Of a stretch of DNA of 33,260 bases, positions 1-6,896 are shown piece by piece. Under the pieces are notes generated by a model. That model had not been told where the DNA came from and did no database searches. It worked only from the letters and a program-made list of their open reading frames with translations. The stretch covers positions 1-33,260 of the forward strand of contig VEQU01000016.1 of the NCBI GenBank assembly GCA_018883075.1. Direction: 5' to 3'. Origin of the DNA: Mycobacterium sp. GTDB taxonomy: Bacteria; Actinomycetota; Actinomycetes; Mycobacteriales; Mycobacteriaceae. The translations under genes and the position numbers were made by a program. The stretch's first letter is position 1. Each line of letters begins with the position of its first letter.

Positions 1-314
1 GGGTGGAGGTGTGCTGGCGGTTAGCCACCCAACGCGGTCTTCCGATGTCGACCCTGATGCGCGCCGCCCAGGAGGATCTCACCGAGCGGCAGCGGTTCGC
101 CGACCGGCTCGACGCCCAACTGGCCGGGGCGCGCGCGACCGCGGCGATTCTGGCAGGGCTGCCGGTGATCGGTGTGGCGTTCGGGCAGCTCGTGGGTGCC
201 GACCCCGTGCGATTCCTTCTCGGCGGCGGCGGCTGGCTTCTTGTCATCGGTGTCGCGTTGATGTGTGTCGGGATCGCATGGTCGGACCGGCTGATCGACA
301 GGCTGGTCGCGTGA
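1..314 (+). CDS. tadB: Tad pilus inner-membrane protein TadB (type II secretion F family), 3' end only
   Basis: Carboxy-terminal part (about 103 codons) of a gene that begins before the window. The visible protein has a charged helical stretch, then two hydrophobic segments near its end (about residues 45-65 and 73-92 of the visible part), as at the C-terminus of T2SSF-domain platform proteins. The identification rests on context: it is followed at once by a TadC-like protein, a Flp pilin and two TadE-type proteins, the order of the mycobacterial tad locus (H37Rv Rv3658c onward). TadB and TadC form the membrane platform that couples the TadA ATPase to pilin assembly. The stop overlaps the next start as GTGA (311-314), suggesting translational coupling. 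Frame and stop are clear; the TadB name is inferred from order. Confidence 0.8.
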   Translation, partial: VEVCWRLATQRGLPMSTLMRAAQEDLTERQRFADRLDAQLAGARATAAILAGLPVIGVAFGQLVGADPVRFLLGGGGWLLVIGVALMCVGIAWSDRLIDRLVA

Positions 315-883
315 GCGTCGCGGCCCTGCTGCTCGCGGCGGCGGTCCTCGCCGGTGCGGGCCCGGATCTGACGCGGCGGCTGACCGGCCCCGCAGCGGTG
401 GCCACCAACCGGCCGGCGCCGATGCAGCCGGCGGGCGATCGCCTCGCCCTCGCATCGGCACTCGACGTCTTCGCGGTGTGCCTGTCCGCCGGTATGACGG
501 TCTGCGGGGCCGCCTCGGCGACGGCACAGTCCGCGCCGCCGGTTCTAGCCGCTGTGCTTCGCCGTGCCGCGCAGCTGCTGGCCTTGGGCGCGGATGCGGA
601 GACGGCCTGGTCGGCTGACACCGACGACGCGACATGCGAGTCGCTCATGCGGTTGGCCCGCCGTTCGGCGATCTCGGGGGCGCTTCTGGCCGGCGGAGTC
701 GTCGACCTTGCCGATAAGGCGCGCCAGGACGCCGCGCACAGAGGGGCGGCCGACGCCGAACGGGCGGGAGTCCTGATCGCCGGGCCCCTCGGCCTGTGTT
801 TCCTGCCTGCCTTCGTGTGCTTGGGCATCGTCCCCGTGGTCGCGGGACTGGCAGGGGAGGTGTTCGGAGGTGCGCTGTTGTGA
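311..883 (+). CDS. tadC: Tad pilus platform protein TadC-like (T2SSF family)
   Basis: A protein of 190 aa starting at GTG 311, which overlaps the tadB stop by four bases (GTGA). It begins with a hydrophobic segment (about residues 3-17), has a central amphipathic helical T2SSF-like region, and ends in two closely spaced hydrophobic segments (about 150-185). The length matches the short mycobacterial TadC (Rv3657c, about 191 aa), roughly half the size of proteobacterial TadC. Expected role: second inner-membrane platform subunit of the Flp/Tad pilus machine, acting with TadB. The upstream in-frame ATG at 11 lies inside tadB and encodes arginine-rich shadow sequence, so it is rejected as a start. 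An 87-base gap follows before the pilin gene. Confidence 0.8.
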   Translation: MSVAALLLAAAVLAGAGPDLTRRLTGPAAVATNRPAPMQPAGDRLALASALDVFAVCLSAGMTVCGAASATAQSAPPVLAAVLRRAAQLLALGADAETAWSADTDDATCESLMRLARRSAISGALLAGGVVDLADKARQDAAHRGAADAERAGVLIAGPLGLCFLPAFVCLGIVPVVAGLAGEVFGGALL

Positions 884-956
884 CGCTGTTTCAACGCCAG
901 ATGTATCACCGCTCGATGTTCCACCGCCTGACCTATCAACTCGGGATGTCCAAATC

Positions 957-963
957 AAGGAGG
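957..963 (+). promoter_or_regulatory. Strong Shine-Dalgarno of the Flp pilin gene
   Basis: AAGGAGG lies seven bases before TTG 971. It is full-strength complementarity to the 16S 3' end and decides the TTG start. The other tad genes here rely on overlap coupling instead, so this site may set pilin output above that of the assembly proteins. Confidence 0.8.
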
Positions 964-970
964 AAATCAC

Positions 971-1174
971 TTGACGCACAGATTCATTCAGACGATCAGA
1001 ACCAGAACCGCTCTGTTCGCGGTGGACGAGACGGGAATGTCGACGGTCGAGTACGCCATCGGGACCATCGCCGCCGCGGCCTTCGGCGCCATTCTTTACA
1101 GCGTCGTGACCGGAGACTCGATAGTCGGCGCACTCACAAACCTCATCAGCCGGGCGCTGAGCACCCGCGTCTGA
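971..1174 (+). CDS. flp: Flp-type pilin (type IVb prepilin)
   Basis: Small prepilin of 67 aa starting at TTG 971 behind a perfect Shine-Dalgarno. It shows the Flp signature: a basic leader of about 22 residues, a Gly, then MSTVEYAIG with the Glu five residues after the Gly (the E5 equivalent) and the adjacent Tyr, followed by a hydrophobic helix of about 20 residues. Prepilin peptidase would cleave after the Gly and the mature subunit would polymerise into a Tad pilus. The size agrees with mycobacterial Flp (Rv3656c). The gene sits between TadC and TadE. Its TGA (1172-1174) overlaps a CTG (1171-1173) that is the only plausible start for the next gene. Confidence 0.9.
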   Translation: MTHRFIQTIRTRTALFAVDETGMSTVEYAIGTIAAAAFGAILYSVVTGDSIVGALTNLISRALSTRV

Positions 1175-1494
1175 CAAGCGATGCCGGGTTTGGCACGGTC
1201 GAGGCCGCACTCGGGATCGCGGCCCTGGTCACCGTTCTGTTGTCCTGCGTTGCGGCCGTCACAGCTCTGGCGATGCAGATCCGCTGCATCGACGCCGCCC
1301 GGGAGGCGGCGAGGCTGGCCGCGCGCGGCGATCCGGCGGCTGTCGGGGCGGCGACACTGGCACCGGCGGGTTCATCACTGGATGTCCGTCGCGACGGCGA
1401 ATACGTCGTGGCGCGGGTCAGCGGCCGCGTTCCCCTGCTGCCCGGGCTCGTCATCGCCTCCGAGGCGGTGGCGGCCAGCGAGACCGACGGCTGA
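1171..1494 (+). CDS. tadE: TadE-like pseudopilin, possible CTG start
   Basis: The frame encodes a classic TadE N-terminus: a short polar leader, GFGTVEAA, then a hydrophobic helix and the conserved QIRCIDAAREAARLAARGD segment. With CTG 1171 as start it is 107 aa. No ATG, GTG or TTG lies in frame near the conserved N-terminus: the nearest upstream (ATG 946) would add about 75 arginine-rich residues that are the shadow of flp, and the nearest downstream (TTG 1240, ATG 1273) would delete the TadE motif. CTG 1171 overlaps the flp stop as CTGA, mirroring the GTGA/ATGA couplings elsewhere in the window. Role: minor pseudopilin of the Tad pilus (Rv3655c equivalent). The frame is firm; the start is inferred. 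Confidence 0.8.
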   Translation: MTSDAGFGTVEAALGIAALVTVLLSCVAAVTALAMQIRCIDAAREAARLAARGDPAAVGAATLAPAGSSLDVRRDGEYVVARVSGRVPLLPGLVIASEAVAASETDG

Positions 1495-1525
1495 ACGGAT
1501 CGGCGACGAGTCCGGCGCGTCGAGC

Positions 1526-1846
1526 GTGCTGGCGGCGCTGATGATCGCAGCACTGGTGAGCGTCACCTACGGCGGCATCTGGCTGGGATCCGTCGTCGTG
1601 GCACAACACCGCGCTCAGGCCGCGGCCGACCTCGCGGCCCTCGCGGGCGCCAGGAGTTTGGCCGCCGGAGCCGATACCGCCTGCCGGCAGGTGGCCGCCG
1701 TCAGTGAAGCGATGCGTGCGGCAGTTCACCATTGCGCAATCGAGCGACTCGACGTGGTGGTCGCGGTGGGGGTCCGGGTGGGTGGCCCGGTCGTGATGCA
1801 GGCCCGGGCCTCGGCGAGGGCCGGACCGGCACGCGGCGGCGGTTAG
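1526..1846 (+). CDS. Helicase/secretion-neighbourhood TadE-like protein
   Basis: Last gene of the tad operon, equivalent to Rv3654c and to the TadE-like family named after its helicase/secretion neighbourhood. Visible features are an N-terminal hydrophobic helix (LAALMIAALVSVTYGG) followed by the family hallmark HRAQAAADLAALAGAR. GTG 1526 (106 aa) is the first standard start near the conserved region. However, the conserved block begins about four to six residues earlier (GDESGASSV), where only near-cognate codons such as ATC 1499 or ACG 1487 occur; the next upstream standard start (ATG 1382) would read deep inside tadE. True initiation may therefore lie around 1487-1499. The stop TAG overlaps the stop of the convergent sensor gene. 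Confidence 0.7.
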   Translation: MLAALMIAALVSVTYGGIWLGSVVVAQHRAQAAADLAALAGARSLAAGADTACRQVAAVSEAMRAAVHHCAIERLDVVVAVGVRVGGPVVMQARASARAGPARGGG

Positions 1847-2868
1847 CGGGCTACCCCGTCGGCGGCGAGGCCGGCGTCGGCGAGTTCCTTGTCGGTGGGA
1901 AGCCGCAGCGACAGCATTCCGGCGAAGACACCGTCGTCGAGTTCGATCCTGTGGACGGTCACGTGAATAAGCGTCAAGCCTCCGCCGTTGGCCGGCAGGC
2001 GCAGAACCGCAGCCGTCGAACCGGACTTGAATTCGTCCACCATCCGTGCTGACAAGAGCCGATGATCGTCGGGATGCATCTGCACATTGACCCGCCAGTC
2101 GTAATAGGGGCACGGCTCGTCGAGCCACTTCAGCAAGGTCCAGGTGTTGAGATCCACGATTGCCCGGTGCACGCCGGGTTGAGCCATCCCGTCCAGAATC
2201 CTGCGTTCCAGGTGGTCATCGGAAAGCGGAGTCTCGCCGACCGATTCAACGACGTTCATTGCCCGGGCGATCAGATGCTCACTCCCGTCCTCCATCGCTT
2301 CCAGGATGATGCGGAAGCAGAAGCCCACTCGACGGAACTGTCCCGCCGGATCCTTCCAGACCCAGGTCGCGGAAAAGGTACGGCCGGGAGCGGGATCGAC
2401 GGACCAGGAGAGCGCTTTGGCCTCACCATGGTTGACGATGCGGATAGGGATGTCCTCCGCAAGCGATCGGCCGGTGAGGTTCTCCACCGCCGGGTCCCTG
2501 CCGGTATTCAGCAGGAAATCCGTCGTGACACTGCCCTCGCTGAGCGCCAAATCGGCTTTGTAGACACCGACTACTGGGCGTTCAACCGGCTCGACGTCCG
2601 CCGGTCCGCACCACACTTGCACGCCGTGAACGCGGCCGTCGGTCATCACCACCGGCTCGGTGCGGATAACCCGGTTGGTCTTCGGGGTGATGCTGGCGAG
2701 TCCCTGGCCGGTCGCGACGGTCTCGGCGATCGCGGTCTGGATTGCCGCGAGGTTGGGATTGCGCCGCAAAAAGACGGCAATCGGCACGAAGTTCTTCACA
2801 TTCCGGCCCTGGCCGACGACCACAGGTTCCTCGCCGAGTGTTTCCACCAGCAGCCACTCCTGGGTCAC
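1843..2868 (-). CDS. GAF/PAS-type sensory protein (Rv3651-like)
   Basis: A cytoplasmic protein of 341 aa resembling mycobacterial Rv3651 (about 345 aa), whose reported structure is an N-terminal GAF-like domain followed by PAS-like domains. I see no output domain (no kinase, cyclase or helix-turn-helix) and no membrane segment. The N-terminus DWLLVETL-like motif is here EWLLVETLG, and the C-terminal third (VNVQMHPDDHRLLSARMV region) reads like a PAS fold. GTG 2868 is preferred over ATG 2925 because it gives the family length and lies seven bases after a good -10 box (TAGGCT), fitting a leaderless transcript. The 19 extra residues from ATG 2925 are Pro/His/Gly-rich and look non-coding. Ligand and partner are unknown. 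Confidence 0.8.
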   Translation of the reverse strand: MTQEWLLVETLGEEPVVVGQGRNVKNFVPIAVFLRRNPNLAAIQTAIAETVATGQGLASITPKTNRVIRTEPVVMTDGRVHGVQVWCGPADVEPVERPVVGVYKADLALSEGSVTTDFLLNTGRDPAVENLTGRSLAEDIPIRIVNHGEAKALSWSVDPAPGRTFSATWVWKDPAGQFRRVGFCFRIILEAMEDGSEHLIARAMNVVESVGETPLSDDHLERRILDGMAQPGVHRAIVDLNTWTLLKWLDEPCPYYDWRVNVQMHPDDHRLLSARMVDEFKSGSTAAVLRLPANGGGLTLIHVTVHRIELDDGVFAGMLSLRLPTDKELADAGLAADGVAR

Positions 2869-2875
2869 AGCGAGA

Positions 2876-2881
2876 AGCCTA
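2876..2881 (-). promoter_or_regulatory. -10 box of a leaderless promoter for the Rv3651-like gene
   Basis: TAGGCT (minus strand) fits the mycobacterial TANNNT -10 pattern and is followed by seven bases, then GTG 2868. This spacing places the transcription start at the initiation codon. No Shine-Dalgarno is present. Confidence 0.55.
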
Positions 2882-3180
2882 GCGGCCGCAGGAGGCGAAC
2901 CATGCCCGGGTGGGGGGTGAAACATGCAGGTTAAATGTGCTAACCGTGGGAATCAGACGGGCGGTTCAGGTATTTCTTGCGTGGTCATGCTCAAGGGGCG
3001 TAGTTTTCAGACACGCCCTCCCGCAGGGCTTGCCGGCGGCACGTGTTTTCCGACCGTCCGATGCCCGGGTCCGACCACGGACCCGACCGCCTCCAGCCAG
3101 TGGGGCTGTTCCCCCGATGCGCGCTGCAGTCCTGACGCGGCCGTCGACCGTTTTTCGAGGGGTCGGTCGGCGGCCTGGCG
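2882..3180. other. Intergenic region of about 300 bp with several hairpins
   Basis: This gap lies between two minus-strand genes. No convincing ORF is present; the frames that are open give Arg/Pro-rich peptides typical of high-GC noise. It holds a perfect 7-bp hairpin with a 4-base loop (GGGTCCG 3067-3073, CGGACCC 3078-3084), a smaller hairpin (GGGCGT 2996-3001 with ACGCCC 3013-3018), and the large stem at the end of the helicase gene (listed separately). In H37Rv the equivalent interval carries extra genes. It could encode a small RNA, but nothing proves it. Confidence 0.5.
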
Positions 3181-3183
3181 TCA
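3133..3183 (-). terminator. Long hairpin covering the stop codon of the helicase gene
   Basis: TGACGC plus an 11-mer (3133-3149) pairs with 3165-3175 and GCGTCA 3178-3183. This makes about 17 bp with one mismatch and a two-base bulge, around a 15-base loop. The right arm contains the helicase stop codon (3181-3183). There is no U-tract, so it would be a U-less mycobacterial-style terminator or an mRNA 3'-end protector. Confidence 0.4.
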
Positions 3184-5505
3184 GGGTGCCGCGGCGATCT
3201 CGGCGAGCACCAGCCGCAGGACCCGGATCGCTCCGTACTTGTCCAACGGGTCGTTTCCGTTTCCGCATTTGGGCGATTGGACGCACGATGGGCAACCGTG
3301 CGGGCACTCGCAGGCCTCGATGGCCTCTGCGGTGGCCCGCAGCCAGGTGCCGGCCAGGTGGTAACCGCGCTCGGCGAAGCCGGCCCCGCCGGGGTGACCG
3401 TCATAGACGAACACCGTCGGCAGGCCGGACTCGCCGATCGCGGTGGACAGTCCGCCGATATCGCCCCGATCGCAACTTGCCACCAGCGGCAGCAGACCGA
3501 TCGCCGCGTGTTCGGCGGCGTGCAGCGCACCCGGTATCTGCGCCAGCTCGATACCGTTGTCCCGCAGTGCTTCCGGCGTCACGGTGTACATGACTGCCGT
3601 GGTCGGCAACCGCTGCGCGGGCATGTCGAGGTCGACGAAATCGAGCACCTCGCCGGATGCCGTGCGGCGCAGGTATCCGATCACCTGACGGGTGACCGAC
3701 ACCGGCACCAATCCCATCGTCACCGCCCGGTAGCTCACCCGCTGCCCGGCACCGGTCACGGTGATATCGGTGATCGCCCGCGCGAAAGTCGAGTAGCCGG
3801 GATCCTCGGCGTGCACCAGCGCGACTCGGGCCTCCAGATCCAGGGTGTCCACGACATAGCTCTCACCTTGATGGAGGTACACGGCACCGGGATGGACAGT
3901 GGCAGGTGCCCGCGCCGCCTCGGTGCTGCCGACCATCCGGCCGGTCTCGGCCTCCACGATGGCGACCGCGCCCCCGGCCCCGCCGCGGATGTCGACGCCG
4001 TCGTGCGGATCGAGGCCGGCGGCGGGAAAGTACTGTCCGGCCCGTCGGCGCAGCAGCCTCTCGCCGACCAGTTCATCGGCGACGGGCTCGACCCCCCAGT
4101 CACGCACCTCCTGCTCGCCGAGCGGCATCTCGGCGGCGGCGCACAGAAGCTGCGGTCCGACCACATACGGATTGGCGGGGTCGATCACCACCCGTTCGAC
4201 GGGTTTTCCGAGCAGGGCCTCGGGGTGATGCACCAGATAGGTGTCCAGCGGGTCGTCCCGCGCGATGAGCACCACGAGCGCACCCTGCCCGCGCCGTCCC
4301 GACCGACCGGCTTGCTGCCAGAAAGAGGCGACGGTGCCGGGGAACCCCGCCAGCAAAACCGCGTCGAGGCCGGCGATGTCGATGCCCAACTCCAGGGCGT
4401 TGGTGGTGGCAACCCCGCGAAGGTCCCCGGCGGACAACGCCCGCTCCAGCTCGCGGCGGTCTTCGGCCAGGTAGCCCGCCCGGTAGGAGGCCACGGTGTC
4501 GCGCAGCCCCGGCGCGATCTCCTCCAGCCGCGCTCGCGTCCCCATCGCCGTCAGCTCCGCGCCGCGGCGGGACCGCACAAAGGTCAGAGTGCGGGCGCCC
4601 TCGGCCACCAGGTCGGCCATCATCCGGGCAGCCTCGGTCCCGGCTGAACGCCGGACCGGTGCTCCGTTCTCGCCGAGTAGGTCTTCGCGCAGTTCGGGTT
4701 CCCACAGGGCGATCGTTCGCGCGCCGTGCGGGGACCCGTCGTGGGTCACCTCCGCCACCGGCCTGCCGATGAGCTCCGAGGCCGTGGCACCGGGTGACGC
4801 CGTCGTCGCGCTGGCGAAGATGACTACCGGGCCGTCCGAACCGCTCGGACAGTAGCGGTTCGCGAGCCGCAATAACCGGCGCAGCACCATCGCGACATTC
4901 GACCCGAATATCCCTCTGTAGTAATGGCATTCATCGACGACGATGTAGCGCAGACCCCGCAGGAACACCGCCCAGCGGGCATGGTTGCGAAGCATGGATA
5001 GATGGATCATGTCCGGGTTGGAGAACAGCCACCGCGAACGTTCGCGTGCGAACCGGCGGATCTCAGCCGGGGTGTCACCGTCGTAGGCGGCGGGTGCGAC
5101 GTCCTTGAGGCCGGCAGCCTCGGCCAGCCGGTGGGCGGTCCGCAGCTGATCGTGACCGAGCGCCTTGGTGGGTGAGAGGTACAGCGCCCGGGCCCGCGGG
5201 TCGCGCGCCAGCGCGTCCAGGATCGGCAGTTGGAAGGCCAGCGACTTTCCAGAGGCGGTCCCGGTGCTGACCACCACATCCCGGCCCGAGTGGGCCAAAT
5301 GCGCCGCCTCGACCTGATGCGACCAGGGTCGCTCGATGCCGAGGTCGCGCAGTGCAGCCACCACAGCCGGAGCGGCCCAGGTGGGCCAGGCGTCCGACTC
5401 GGCGGTGCGGGCCTGAATCTCGGCGACGTGGCGCAGGCAACCGGAGGCCCGGGCTGAGTCGGCGGCGCCGCACACTGCAGCCAGCAACTCGCTGCCGAAA
5501 GTCAC
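3181..5505 (-). CDS. sftH: SftH-type superfamily II DNA helicase (DEAH/DECH)
   Basis: Helicase of 774 aa with all core motifs: Walker A TGTASGKS (81-88), DECH box (191-194), SAT motif (232-234), and a C-terminal RecA lobe ending in [11 protein letters not shown] (motif VI). The C-terminus has a cysteine cluster [10 protein letters not shown] plus a further Cys (732, 734, 738, 741, 747), the metal-binding DUF1998-like domain. This is the architecture of M. smegmatis SftH, a 3'-5' ssDNA translocase/helicase related to yeast Hrq1, and of the helicase family found beside actinobacterial tad loci (Rv3649). Likely a genome-maintenance enzyme, though its in vivo role is not settled. GTG 5505 follows AGGAAGG with seven-base spacing. 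It is divergent from cspA across 272 bp. Confidence 0.9.
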   Translation of the reverse strand: MTFGSELLAAVCGAADSARASGCLRHVAEIQARTAESDAWPTWAAPAVVAALRDLGIERPWSHQVEAAHLAHSGRDVVVSTGTASGKSLAFQLPILDALARDPRARALYLSPTKALGHDQLRTAHRLAEAAGLKDVAPAAYDGDTPAEIRRFARERSRWLFSNPDMIHLSMLRNHARWAVFLRGLRYIVVDECHYYRGIFGSNVAMVLRRLLRLANRYCPSGSDGPVVIFASATTASPGATASELIGRPVAEVTHDGSPHGARTIALWEPELREDLLGENGAPVRRSAGTEAARMMADLVAEGARTLTFVRSRRGAELTAMGTRARLEEIAPGLRDTVASYRAGYLAEDRRELERALSAGDLRGVATTNALELGIDIAGLDAVLLAGFPGTVASFWQQAGRSGRRGQGALVVLIARDDPLDTYLVHHPEALLGKPVERVVIDPANPYVVGPQLLCAAAEMPLGEQEVRDWGVEPVADELVGERLLRRRAGQYFPAAGLDPHDGVDIRGGAGGAVAIVEAETGRMVGSTEAARAPATVHPGAVYLHQGESYVVDTLDLEARVALVHAEDPGYSTFARAITDITVTGAGQRVSYRAVTMGLVPVSVTRQVIGYLRRTASGEVLDFVDLDMPAQRLPTTAVMYTVTPEALRDNGIELAQIPGALHAAEHAAIGLLPLVASCDRGDIGGLSTAIGESGLPTVFVYDGHPGGAGFAERGYHLAGTWLRATAEAIEACECPHGCPSCVQSPKCGNGNDPLDKYGAIRVLRLVLAEIAAAP

Positions 5506-5777
5506 GATGGGCCCTTCCTGCCGCCGACTGGTGCCGGCTGGGTCTAATTCTTCGCCGGGACTGTCCTAAACGGCCCGGGACGTGGTTGTATAGGGGTGGT
5601 CGCAGCTTCTGTGTTCGTGTCTCCACAATCGCAGGATCTTTGGTTGCGGTCGCGGTTCCTGCGAGGGTCTGTGCGCCGGGTGAACCCCGGCAAGGCTACG
5701 AAGGATGGCGGTCTCAACTGGCCCGGCCCGCCGAAACATCGGCGGACCGCACTCGTAGTAGAAGGAAAGTACGAAAG
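5506..5777. promoter_or_regulatory. Divergent sftH/cspA control region with a long cspA leader
   Basis: This 272-bp spacer serves both genes. An AT-rich core at 5586-5595 (TTGTATAGGG) can act as a -10 on the + strand (TATAGG) and on the - strand (TATACA). From there the cspA leader would be about 175 nt, long as is usual for cold-shock mRNAs. GAAGGAAAG (5761-5769) is the cspA Shine-Dalgarno. The exact promoter is not provable from sequence. Confidence 0.4.
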
Positions 5778-5981
5778 ATGCCACAGGGAACTGTGAAGTG
5801 GTTCAACGCGGAGAAGGGCTTCGGCTTTATCGCCCCGGAGGACGGCTCCGCCGATGTGTTCGTCCACTACACGGAGATCCAGGGATCGGGGTTCCGCACC
5901 TTGGAGGAGAACCAGAAGGTCGAGTTCGAGGTGGGTCAGAGCCCTAAGGGCCCGCAGGCCACCGGCGTTCGCGCCGTCTGA
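5778..5981 (+). CDS. cspA: Cold-shock protein CspA
   Basis: Single OB-fold cold-shock domain protein of 67 aa, starting [21 protein letters not shown]1 (KGFGFI, about residues 13-18) and RNP2 (DVFVHY, about 27-32), which bind single-stranded RNA/DNA, are both intact. Size and sequence are typical of actinobacterial CspA (Rv3648c). It acts in the cytoplasm as an RNA chaperone that melts mRNA structure. ATG 5778 is preceded by a GAAGGAAAG Shine-Dalgarno, and a strong hairpin terminator follows 13 bases after the stop, so it is probably monocistronic. The long 5' leader suggests post-transcriptional temperature control, as in other csp genes. Confidence 0.97.
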   Translation: MPQGTVKWFNAEKGFGFIAPEDGSADVFVHYTEIQGSGFRTLEENQKVEFEVGQSPKGPQATGVRAV

Positions 5982-5994
5982 CGAGTCAACCGAC

Positions 5995-6037
5995 AACACC
6001 CCCGCACGTCCGGTTTCGGGCGGTGCGGGGGTGTTTT
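5995..6037 (+). terminator. Intrinsic terminator of cspA
   Basis: Perfect 13-bp inverted repeat (arms 5995-6007 and 6023-6035, core CACCCCCGCAC/GTGCGGGGGTG) around a 15-base loop, ending in TTTT (6034-6037). It is the clearest Rho-independent-type terminator in the window. It isolates cspA from the next gene. Confidence 0.88.
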
Positions 6038-6111
6038 CCTTGCGCACCCTGCGGCGCTGACCGGGCAGGTCGCCCGCCGCGTTGCGGGACTTCCGGGCCG
6101 TCCGGCTGCCC

Positions 6112-6117
6112 TACTGT
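6112..6117 (+). promoter_or_regulatory. -10 box of a leaderless promoter (Rv3647c-like gene)
   Basis: TACTGT, then six bases, then GTG 6124. There is no Shine-Dalgarno in between, so the transcript probably starts at the GTG. Confidence 0.65.
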
Positions 6118-6123
6118 CGAACC

Positions 6124-6702
6124 GTGAGCCAGCTGTCCTTCTTCTCCGCCGAGTCGGTGCCCCCCGAGGTCGCCGATCTCACCGGAGTGCTCGCCGGCCC
6201 CGGGCAGGTGGTCACCGTCGGAGGGGGAGCCAGGCTGTCGGTGGTGGTCGACAACCAATGGCGGGCGGTAGCGCTGGCCGAGATGATGACGGCCGCCGGT
6301 CTGCAGGCCGAGATCACCCGCACCGAGGAGGACTCCCCGCTGGTGCGCACCGCCGTGGACGCCCGGCTGCTGCCCATCGCGGCGGGCTGGACCCGCGGCG
6401 CCGTCAAGACGGTGCCGGCGCAGTGGCTGCCGGGACCGCGGGAATTGCGGGCGTGGACGCTGGCAGCGGGTCACCCCGAAGCGGATCGGTACCTGCTGGG
6501 GCTGGACCCGCATGCCCCGGACACTCATTCTCCGCTGGCGTCGGCCCTGATGAGGGTCGGGATCGCCCCCACACTGATCGGAACTCGCGGCTCCCGGCCG
6601 GCATTGCGGATCAGCGGTCGGCGGCGGCTGTTACGGCTGGTGGAGAACGTGGGGGAACCCCCTGAGGACCACGACGCGTTGGCGGCCTGGCCCAAGGTGT
6701 AG
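6124..6702 (+). CDS. Conserved mycobacterial protein of unknown function (Rv3647c-like)
   Basis: Soluble protein of 192 aa that I recognise only as the conserved gene between cspA and topA in mycobacteria (Rv3647c, same length). It has no signal peptide, membrane segment or recognised catalytic motif. The C-terminal half contains a basic patch (SGRRRLLRL) that could contact nucleic acid, which is speculation. GTG 6124 is chosen because it follows a TACTGT -10 box by six bases, the geometry of leaderless mycobacterial mRNAs; the in-frame start at 6082 would lie upstream of that promoter. The stop runs directly into a GGGGCC repeat with quadruplex potential. Its constant position before topA hints at a DNA-related role but proves nothing. 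Confidence 0.85.
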   Translation: MSQLSFFSAESVPPEVADLTGVLAGPGQVVTVGGGARLSVVVDNQWRAVALAEMMTAAGLQAEITRTEEDSPLVRTAVDARLLPIAAGWTRGAVKTVPAQWLPGPRELRAWTLAAGHPEADRYLLGLDPHAPDTHSPLASALMRVGIAPTLIGTRGSRPALRISGRRRLLRLVENVGEPPEDHDALAAWPKV

Positions 6703-6721
6703 GGCCGGGGCCGGGGCCGGG
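6702..6721 (+). repeat. GGGGCC repeat with G-quadruplex potential
   Basis: Four G-runs (6702-6704, 6707-6710, 6713-6716, 6719-6721) are separated by CC loops, starting at the last base of the upstream stop codon. This is the hexanucleotide-repeat pattern known to form G-quadruplexes. Both DNA and the + strand transcript could fold. Confidence 0.7.
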
Positions 6722-6772
6722 CCCACGGGAGAACCCCCAGGGGGTCGGTTTGCATCCCCCCATCCGGGAGTG

Positions 6773-6822
6773 CCACATTGTCTGGTGCCCACATTGTCTG
6801 GTGCCCCATGAGGGTCTGGTGC
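6773..6822 (+). repeat. Tandem 16-mer repeats upstream of topA
   Basis: CCACATTGTCTGGTGC occurs twice head to tail (6773-6788, 6789-6804). A diverged 18-base copy follows, ending in the same GTCTGGTGC (6805-6822), and a trace of a fourth starts at 6823. The array lies 75 bases before the topA start, a position suited to an operator or a supercoiling-sensitive promoter element. Confidence 0.85.
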
Positions 6823-6869
6823 CCGTATTGGGACAGCCGGGGGATGTCTGTGGGGCAGGGGCAGAACTC

Positions 6870-6890
6870 ATGAGTGGAAGTGGAGCGTAA
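6870..6890 (+). other. Six-codon upstream ORF in the topA leader
   Basis: ATG AGT GGA AGT GGA GCG TAA (peptide MSGSGA) ends six bases before the topA GTG. A G-rich stretch (GGGGCAGGGGCAG) precedes its ATG at Shine-Dalgarno distance, while the SD-like GGAG for topA lies inside it. Translation of this mini-ORF could therefore affect topA initiation. Coding status is unproven. Confidence 0.35.
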
Positions 6891-6896
6891 GCGCAG

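Noticed and set aside
796..1170. Upstream extension of the tadE frame to ATG 796 or 946
   Set aside because: The added sequence is highly charged and Arg-rich, and overlaps the clearly coding flp pilin in another frame. TadE proteins begin near the GFGTVEAA motif.
1181..1525. ATG 1181 or 1382 as start of the TadE-like gene
   Set aside because: Both would read a Pro/Arg/Trp-rich shadow of tadE for dozens of residues. The family starts near 1499-1526.
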